Below are positions 57,417 to 64,000 of a DNA stretch of 64,000 nucleotides, one piece after another. The stretch is from Pseudomonas sp. KK4. GTDB taxonomy: Bacteria; Pseudomonadota; Gammaproteobacteria; Pseudomonadales; Pseudomonadaceae. Made by a program: the position numbers and the translations under genes. Under the pieces are notes generated by a model. That model was not told the origin of the DNA, made no database searches, and was given only the letters and a program-made list of their open reading frames with translations. The DNA is taken from contig NZ_LYVP01000003.1 of assembly GCF_001984065.1 (NCBI RefSeq), positions 1 through 64,000 of the forward strand, given 5' to 3'. Numbering within the stretch: the stretch's first letter is position 1; each line of letters starts with the position of its first letter.

Positions 57417-58262
57417 ATGACTTTGGAAAATATCTCCTGCCAGAAAAGCTTTGGCGGTTGGCACAAGCGCTACCGCCATCGCTCGGAAACGCTGGGCTGT
57501 GACATGGTGTTCGCCGTGTACCTGCCGCCGCAGGCGGAGCAGGGCGGCAAGTTGCCAGTGCTGTACTGGCTGTCCGGCCTGACCTGCACCGATGAAAATT
57601 TCATGCAGAAGGCCGGCGCCATGCGCATGGCCGCCGAGCTGGGGCTGATCATCGTCGCGCCGGACACCAGCCCCCGCGGCGCCGATGTGCCGGGCGATCC
57701 GGATGGTGCCTGGGACTTCGGCCTCGGTGCCGGGTTCTATCTCAATGCCACCCAGGATCCCTGGTCGCGCCACTATCGGATGCATGACTATGTCGTGCAG
57801 GAATTGCCGGCATTGGTCGAAGGCCATTTCCCGGCGTCGGACAAGCGTGGCATCAGCGGGCACTCAATGGGTGGCCACGGTGCGCTGGTCTGCGCGTTGC
57901 GCAATCCTGGGCGTTATCTGTCGGTGTCGGCGTTTTCGCCAATCAACAATCCGATGGACTGCCCCTGGGGGCAAAAAGCGTTTTCCCGCTATCTGGGCGA
58001 AGACCGCTCGAAATGGCGGGAGTGGGATGCCTGCGCGTTGATCGCCGAGGCCGAAGAGAAGCTGCCGCTGCTGGTGGATCAGGGTGACCGTGACGATTTC
58101 CTCGCCACCCAGCTCAAGCCGCAAGCCTTGCAACAGGCAACCAAACAGGCAGGTCATCCGCTGACGTTGCGCCTGCAACCCGGCTACGACCACAGCTATT
58201 TCTTCATCGCCAGTTTCATTGACGACCACTTGCGGCATCACGCGCATGCTCTGGGTGCCTAA
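57417..58262 (+). CDS. fghA: S-formylglutathione hydrolase
   Basis: A 281-residue esterase-D-family serine hydrolase that releases formate and glutathione. The nucleophile is S150 in [13 protein letters not shown], with the Asp in DQGDRDDFL and the His in GYDHSYFFI. It completes the pathway with adhC, from which it is separated by the inverted-repeat element, so expression may be uneven within the operon. Confidence 0.96.
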   Translation: MTLENISCQKSFGGWHKRYRHRSETLGCDMVFAVYLPPQAEQGGKLPVLYWLSGLTCTDENFMQKAGAMRMAAELGLIIVAPDTSPRGADVPGDPDGAWDFGLGAGFYLNATQDPWSRHYRMHDYVVQELPALVEGHFPASDKRGISGHSMGGHGALVCALRNPGRYLSVSAFSPINNPMDCPWGQKAFSRYLGEDRSKWREWDACALIAEAEEKLPLLVDQGDRDDFLATQLKPQALQQATKQAGHPLTLRLQPGYDHSYFFIASFIDDHLRHHAHALGA

Positions 58263-58275
58263 TGCAGGTAGAATC

Positions 58276-58305
58276 ACGCCCTGACAAAAATCGGGGCGTT
58301 TTTTT
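58276..58305 (+). terminator. Terminator-like hairpin abutting the ispF start
   Basis: Stem ACGCCC/GGGCGT (58276-58281, 58294-58299) with an A-rich loop and seven T (58299-58305), directly before the ispF ATG at 58306. Confidence 0.75.
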
Positions 58306-58779
58306 ATGCGTATTGGCCACGGCTATGATGTGCACCGTTTCGCTGAAGGCGATTTCATTACTCTGGGCGGTGTGCGTATCGCACACAGCTTCGGGCTGCT
58401 CGCTCACTCCGACGGTGACGTCCTGCTGCATGCCCTGAGCGATGCCTTGCTCGGCGCAGCCGCGCTGGGTGACATTGGCAAACACTTCCCGGACACCGAC
58501 CCGCAATTCAAGGGCGCCGACAGCCGTGCGCTGTTGCGTCATGTCGTCGCACTGGTCCATGCCAAGGGCTGGAAGGTCGGCAACGTCGATAACACCATCG
58601 TCGCCCAGGCGCCGAAAATGGCCCCGCATATCGAATCGATGCGCGCGCTGATTGCCGCCGATCTTCAAGTTGAGTTGGATCAAGTGAACGTGAAAGCCAC
58701 CACCACCGAGAAGCTGGGCTTCGTCGGTCGCGAAGAAGGCATTGCCGTGCATTCCGTTGCCTTGTTGCTGCGCGCATGA
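58306..58779 (+). CDS. ispF: 2-C-methyl-D-erythritol 2,4-cyclodiphosphate synthase
   Basis: A 157-residue trimeric zinc enzyme of the MEP pathway. The metal ligands are in GHGYDVHRF (D8, H10), with [20 protein letters not shown] as the family signature. The ATG has no ribosome binding site other than bases paired in the preceding hairpin. Coupled to truD by ATGA. Confidence 0.97.
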   Translation: MRIGHGYDVHRFAEGDFITLGGVRIAHSFGLLAHSDGDVLLHALSDALLGAAALGDIGKHFPDTDPQFKGADSRALLRHVVALVHAKGWKVGNVDNTIVAQAPKMAPHIESMRALIAADLQVELDQVNVKATTTEKLGFVGREEGIAVHSVALLLRA

Positions 58780-59821
58780 ACGAACTGCAATTGCTCGGCC
58801 CGCGGGCTTATGGCGAGGCCCTCGGCACGGCGGTATTGAAAGCGATCGCCGAGGATTTTCAGGTCGACGAAGTCCTTGATATTCCCCTGAGCGGCGACGG
58901 TGAACACCTGTGGATCTGGGTGGAAAAGCGTGGCCTGAACACCGAGGAAGCGGCGCGGCGCATCGCCAAGGCCGCCGGTGTGCCGTTGCGCACCGTCAGT
59001 TATGCAGGGCTCAAGGACCGTCAGGCCCTGACCCGTCAGTGGTTCAGCGTGCAGTTGCCGGGCAAGGCCGACCCTAATCTGGCGGCGGCGGAAAACGACA
59101 CGCTGAAAATCCTCAAGACGTCCCGGCACAAGCGCAAGCTGCAACGCGGCGCTCATTCGGCCAATGGCTTCACCTTGCGCCTGACGCAGTTCGCCGGTGA
59201 CAAGGCGGCCATTGAAGAACGACTGAGGTTGATCGCCAAACAAGGCATCCCCAATTATTTTGGCGCCCAACGCTTCGGGCATGATGGCGGCAACGTGGTC
59301 GATGCCCGGGCCTGGGCGGCGCGAAAGGCCTTGCCGGAGCAGCGCAATGTGCGCTCGCGCCTGCTCTCGACCGCCCGCAGTTTTCTGTTCAACCAGGTAT
59401 TGGCCGCGCGTGTCGCCGACGGCACCTGGCAGCGGGCTCAGGTCGGTGACCTGCTGGCGTTCACCGACAGCCGCAGTTTTTTCCCCGCCGGCGAAGCGGA
59501 GTGCAGCGACCCGCGCCTGGCCATTCTCGACCTGCACCCGACGGGGCCACAGTGGGGCGAAGGTGACTCGCCGGCCACCGGCGCAGTCCATGAACTGGAG
59601 CAGGCAATCGCCGCCCGCGAAGCGGACCTTCGCGATTGGTTGATTAATGCCGGAATGAGTCACGAACGTCGAATCCTGCGGCTGCCCATTGCCGGGTTGA
59701 CGTGGCATTATCCCGAGCCTGACATTCTGCAACTGGAATTCGTCCTGCCGGCCGGATGCTTCGCCACCGTATTGGTGCGCGAGCTTGTTGATCTGGTGCC
59801 GGTGGGGCAGACGGACAGCCC

Positions 59822-59834
<13 letters not shown>
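58776..59834 (+). CDS. truD: tRNA pseudouridine(13) synthase TruD
   Basis: A 352-residue pseudouridine synthase. The catalytic Asp is D81 in [31 protein letters not shown] is the second hallmark. It overlaps ispF by 4 bases and surE by 13. Confidence 0.96.
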
Positions 59835-61248
<1,414 letters not shown>

Positions 61249-61459
61249 GCATTTATTCAAGCGCGCTGAATTCTCTTCGATGGCCTTTGTCTTACAGCGG
61301 CGTCGATGGTTTAAACGGGTGGTTTTGTGTAACAGCAAACGTGTGCGTGAAGCCTTTTCGCTTCATGGAGAGTAAAGCCTGCACGGCCCGTTATACTTGC
61401 GACATTTCGCGCCGGAACACGGCGAATCCTATTTTCAGCCACCACAAAGGGAGCGGCGG

Positions 61460-62317
61460 GTGAGTCTCACAGTCATTGCGCAGCGTATGGGTAAAACGAG
61501 CTTTCAGCGCCTGGTGACTGGCCTTGTCATGAGCACCTTGCTGGTCGGTTGTTCCAGCAATAAATCCAGCGACGTACGCGTCGTCGACCGCAACAATGCT
61601 GCCCCTCAGCGTCCGGCGGTGACCACGGGACAGTACGTCGTGCGCCCCAAAGACACCCTGTTCTCGATCGCCTTTCGCTATGGCTGGGACTACAAGGCCC
61701 TGGCGGCGCGTAACAACATTCCCGCGCCTTACACGATTCACCCGGGTCAGACGATTCGCTTCGATGGTCGCACCGGTTCAACGCCGACGACGGTAGTCAG
61801 TTCATCCAATTCAACGCCATCGTCCTCGAGTAAAACCACTGTGATTCGTCGCCCTGTCGACGGTGCCACTACGAGTACGCCGGTGGTTGTACCGTCCGTC
61901 GCCAACAAGCCGGCACCCGCTCCATTGCCGCCTCCCGGCCCGGCCCCAACCGGCTGGGGATGGCCTTCTAATGGCATTTTGATTGGAAAATTCTCTTCAA
62001 ACGGTAGTTTGAATAAAGGAATTGATATCGCCGGAGATTTGGGACAGCCTGTTTTAGCTGCGTCTGATGGGACGGTGGTATACGCCGGGAGTGGCTTAAG
62101 GGGCTACGGCGAATTAGTCATCATCAAACACAGCGAAACCTACGTCAGTGCCTACGGACATAACCGCAGGCTGTTGGTTCGGGAGGGGCAGCAGGTCAAG
62201 GTCGGACAGACAATTGCCGAAATGGGGTCAACGGGTACAGACCGGGTGAAACTGCATTTTGAGATTCGCCGCCAGGGTAAACCTGTAGATCCGCTGCAAT
62301 TCCTGCCACGCCGTTGA
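61460..62317 (+). CDS. nlpD: Lipoprotein NlpD (LysM and M23 domains)
   Basis: A 285-residue outer-membrane lipoprotein, activator of cell-wall amidases. Lipobox LVGC (Cys31), a LysM domain (about 58-101), a Pro/Ser/Thr-rich linker and an M23 domain (about 185-280) in which some catalytic metal ligands are replaced, as usual for NlpD. The GTG start follows GGGAG; the longer frame from 61397 lacks a site. The rpoS promoter normally lies inside this gene. Confidence 0.93.
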   Translation: MSLTVIAQRMGKTSFQRLVTGLVMSTLLVGCSSNKSSDVRVVDRNNAAPQRPAVTTGQYVVRPKDTLFSIAFRYGWDYKALAARNNIPAPYTIHPGQTIRFDGRTGSTPTTVVSSSNSTPSSSSKTTVIRRPVDGATTSTPVVVPSVANKPAPAPLPPPGPAPTGWGWPSNGILIGKFSSNGSLNKGIDIAGDLGQPVLAASDGTVVYAGSGLRGYGELVIIKHSETYVSAYGHNRRLLVREGQQVKVGQTIAEMGSTGTDRVKLHFEIRRQGKPVDPLQFLPRR

Positions 62318-62422
62318 TTGCTACCAGCCTGTTTCCTTCACGTAGAGGGGACAGGCTCCAGCGTTGCCAAGGATAAAGGCGCCGCTTGAGCTTGAGGTCG
62401 AACTCACCAAAGGACTATAACA

Positions 62423-63430
62423 ATGGCTCTCAGTAAAGAAGTGCCGGAGTTTGACATCGACGATGAGGTTCTCCTGATGGAGACCGGCATCGATACGGAT
62501 TCGATGTCGAATGATGAAGGGGCGGCTCCACCTTCCGTTCGTGCCAAATCCAAACACTCCGCTTCGCTAAAGCAACACAAATACATTGACTACACGCGGG
62601 CACTCGATGCCACGCAGCTGTATCTCAATGAAATCGGTTTTTCCCCACTATTGTCCCCAGAAGAAGAAGTTCATTTTGCGCGACTGTCGCAAAGTGGCGA
62701 TCCGGCCGGGCGCAAACGCATGATTGAAAGTAACCTGCGGCTGGTGGTGAAAATCGCCCGGCGTTACGTCAATCGTGGCTTGTCGCTGCTGGATCTGATC
62801 GAAGAGGGCAACCTTGGCTTGATCAGGGCCGTGGAGAAATTCGATCCCGAACGTGGCTTCCGCTTCTCGACCTACGCAACCTGGTGGATTCGTCAGACCA
62901 TCGAGCGCGCGATCATGAATCAGACCCGGACCATCCGGCTGCCGATCCATGTGGTCAAAGAGCTCAACGTGTACCTGCGGGCCGCACGGGAGCTGACGCA
63001 GAAGCTTGATCATGAACCCTCACCCGAAGAAATCGCCAACCTGCTGGAAAAACCGGTGGGAGAGGTCAAGCGCATGCTGGGCTTGAACGAGCGGGTGTCT
63101 TCGGTCGACGTCTCGCTGGGTCCGGATTCGGATAAAACCCTGCTGGACACCCTGACTGACGATCGTCCAACCGATCCATGTGAACTGCTGCAGGATGACG
63201 ACCTGTCCCAGAGCATCGATCAGTGGCTGTCGGAGCTCACCGACAAGCAGCGCGAGGTGGTTGTACGCCGCTTCGGTCTGCGCGGCCATGAGAGCAGCAC
63301 CCTCGAAGACGTAGGCCTGGAAATCGGCCTGACCCGCGAGCGGGTCAGACAGATTCAGGTTGAAGGCCTGAAGCGTCTTCGTGAGATCCTGGAGAAAAAC
63401 GGCCTGTCGAGCGAGTCGCTGTTTCAATAA
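62423..63430 (+). CDS. rpoS: RNA polymerase sigma factor RpoS
   Basis: A 335-residue stationary-phase sigma-38. Region 1.2 ([20 protein letters not shown]), region 2 ([20 protein letters not shown]), region 3 and region 4 with the -35-binding helix ([20 protein letters not shown]) are all present. ATG 62423 follows AAAGGACT. It is followed by a good terminator and by rsmZ, the conserved order. Confidence 0.99.
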   Translation: MALSKEVPEFDIDDEVLLMETGIDTDSMSNDEGAAPPSVRAKSKHSASLKQHKYIDYTRALDATQLYLNEIGFSPLLSPEEEVHFARLSQSGDPAGRKRMIESNLRLVVKIARRYVNRGLSLLDLIEEGNLGLIRAVEKFDPERGFRFSTYATWWIRQTIERAIMNQTRTIRLPIHVVKELNVYLRAARELTQKLDHEPSPEEIANLLEKPVGEVKRMLGLNERVSSVDVSLGPDSDKTLLDTLTDDRPTDPCELLQDDDLSQSIDQWLSELTDKQREVVVRRFGLRGHESSTLEDVGLEIGLTRERVRQIQVEGLKRLREILEKNGLSSESLFQ

Positions 63431-63456
63431 CAGGCTCGTGTAGATGGCAACAAAAC

Positions 63457-63480
63457 GCCCCGACTGGTCGGGGCTTTTTG
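63457..63480 (+). terminator. Terminator after rpoS
   Basis: Stem GCCCCGA/TCGGGGC, four-base loop, then TTTTT; 27 bases past the rpoS stop. Confidence 0.88.
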
Positions 63481-63536
63481 TTGCCCGGTGAAAAGCGGCT
63501 AAAGGAAGGCCGTCGCTCATTTTTGCAGACCCGCAC

Positions 63537-63554
63537 TGTAAGCCTTCGCTTACT
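63537..63554. promoter_or_regulatory. GacA box upstream of rsmZ
   Basis: TGTAAG-N6-CTTACT, one mismatch from the GacA upstream activating consensus TGTAAG-N6-CTTACA, about 175-190 bases before the predicted RNA start, the known distance for rsmZ in this group. Confidence 0.8.
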
Positions 63555-63691
63555 CCTTGCGTAAGTGTTCGTTATTTTTACAGTGCGAGAGTCGTCAGTT
63601 GTCGTTGTTTATAACCGCTATATATATGAAAAATAAGAATTTTTTTAAAGATTATAAGTATGTGACAGGCTGTTCTGTCTGAAAGCGGTGG

Positions 63692-63719
63692 TTGCTATGA
63701 GCGCGGATCACATTAGTAT
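63692..63719 (+). promoter_or_regulatory. Putative rsmZ promoter
   Basis: TTGCTA at 63692-63697 and TAGTAT at 63714-63719 with a 16-bp spacer, 8 bases before the predicted RNA start. Confidence 0.55.
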
Positions 63720-63727
63720 CGGCGGTG

Positions 63728-63855
63728 TGTCAACGGACAGACACGCCCTTCACGGATGAAGGGAAGGACATCGCTGGAAGCGATTCATCAGGACGATGAA
63801 AAGGAATACAGGGAATAGGGAAAAAATGTGGGCGGGTCAAACCGCCCCTTTTTTT
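63728..63855 (+). ncRNA. rsmZ: Small RNA RsmZ
   Basis: A regulatory RNA of about 128 bases that titrates the translational repressors RsmA/RsmE. It starts TGTCAACGGACAGACA, a 5' stem-loop with GGA in the loop, then carries GGA at several more positions (CGGATGA, AGGACAT, TGGAAG, AGGACG, AGGAAT) and ends in the terminator GGGCGG/CCGCCC plus T run (63830-63855). Length, repeated GGA in loops, the GacA box and the place between rpoS and fdxA all match rsmZ of P. fluorescens group strains. Confidence 0.9.
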
Positions 63856-63873
63856 GCCCGCAGAAAAGCAAAA

Positions 63874-63896
63874 AGGCCCTTGTGGGGCCTTTTTTT
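63874..63896. terminator. Bidirectional terminator for rsmZ and fdxA
   Basis: Stem AGGCCC/GGGCCT with A run on the left and T run on the right, so it works on either strand; on the minus strand it ends fdxA. Confidence 0.8.
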
Positions 63897-63912
63897 GGGA
63901 ACGCGTGGGTAA

Positions 63913-64000
63913 TCAGCGTTCGAGGTGTTCGATCTTGCCTGGCTTGCCATCCCAATCGGCGGAGTCCGGCAAAGGATCCTTGCGCTCAGTGATGTTCGGC
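63913..64000 (-). CDS. fdxA: Ferredoxin FdxA, C-terminal part
   Basis: Only the last 28 codons are in the window; the gene continues past the right edge. The tail NITERKDPLPDSADWDGKPG then KIEHLER is that of the 7Fe FdxA ferredoxins, whose cluster cysteines would lie outside the window. Convergent to rsmZ, the known order in Pseudomonas. Confidence 0.9.
   Translation of the reverse strand, partial: PNITERKDPLPDSADWDGKPGKIEHLER

Overview
The window is a chromosomal segment of a fluorescent Pseudomonas (P. fluorescens group). Gene content and order match the Pseudomonas core genome (plsB, dapD, dapC, glnD, map, rpsB-tsf-pyrH-frr, the uppS-to-dnaE envelope cluster, accA, tilS, pyrG, kdsA, eno, ftsB, ispD, ispF, truD, surE, pcm, nlpD, rpoS, rsmZ, fdxA). 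The DNA is GC-rich with GC-rich third codon positions, and the gaps carry the REP palindromes typical of this group. No prophage, IS, CRISPR array, tRNA or rRNA gene was seen. This is essentially core chromosome with one probable accessory gene (fic).

Region 1 (1-11.5 kb): the edge of an unrecognised gene, rsmJ, a divergent TetR regulator facing a two-gene RND efflux operon (mexL/mexJK-like), a class II Fic AMPylase bracketed by degenerate REP doublets, a DUF4197 protein, a YbaY-type lipoprotein and plsB. Region 2 (11.7-25 kb): a cold-shock protein, a small acidic protein, rlmA, dapE, the fused glucan glucosyltransferase ndvB, tcdA converging on csdA-csdE, dapD with a YffB/ArsC-like gene, a CPA1 Na+/H+ antiporter and dapC. 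Three enzymes of the succinylase lysine/diaminopimelate branch (DapD, DapC, DapE) therefore lie within about 11.5 kb on the minus strand. Region 3 (25-28.6 kb): glnD and map on the minus strand, back to back with rpsB.

Region 4 (28.7-55 kb) is a long plus-strand run of essential genes: translation (rpsB, tsf, frr), UMP kinase, undecaprenyl and phospholipid precursors (uppS, cdsA), the MEP pathway (dxr), envelope proteolysis and outer-membrane biogenesis (rseP, bamA, skp), lipid A (lpxD, fabZ, lpxA, lpxB), rnhB, dnaE, accA, tilS, pyrG, kdsA, eno, ftsB and ispD. Many are joined by 4-nt ATGA or GTGA overlaps. Region 5 (55-58.3 kb) is formaldehyde detoxification: a LysR regulator (gfnR-like) divergent from adhC and fghA. 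Region 6 (58.3-64 kb) is ispF-truD-surE-pcm-nlpD-rpoS, then the small RNA rsmZ with an upstream GacA box, and the 3' end of convergent fdxA.

No wholly new system was found. The points most worth checking are the unlisted RsmZ RNA with its control region, the Fic gene between two decayed REP doublets, three direct repeats between gfnR and adhC, the palindromic operator before the efflux operon, the terminator-like hairpin ending against the ispF start codon, and the recurring link of YffB-like reductases to dap genes.
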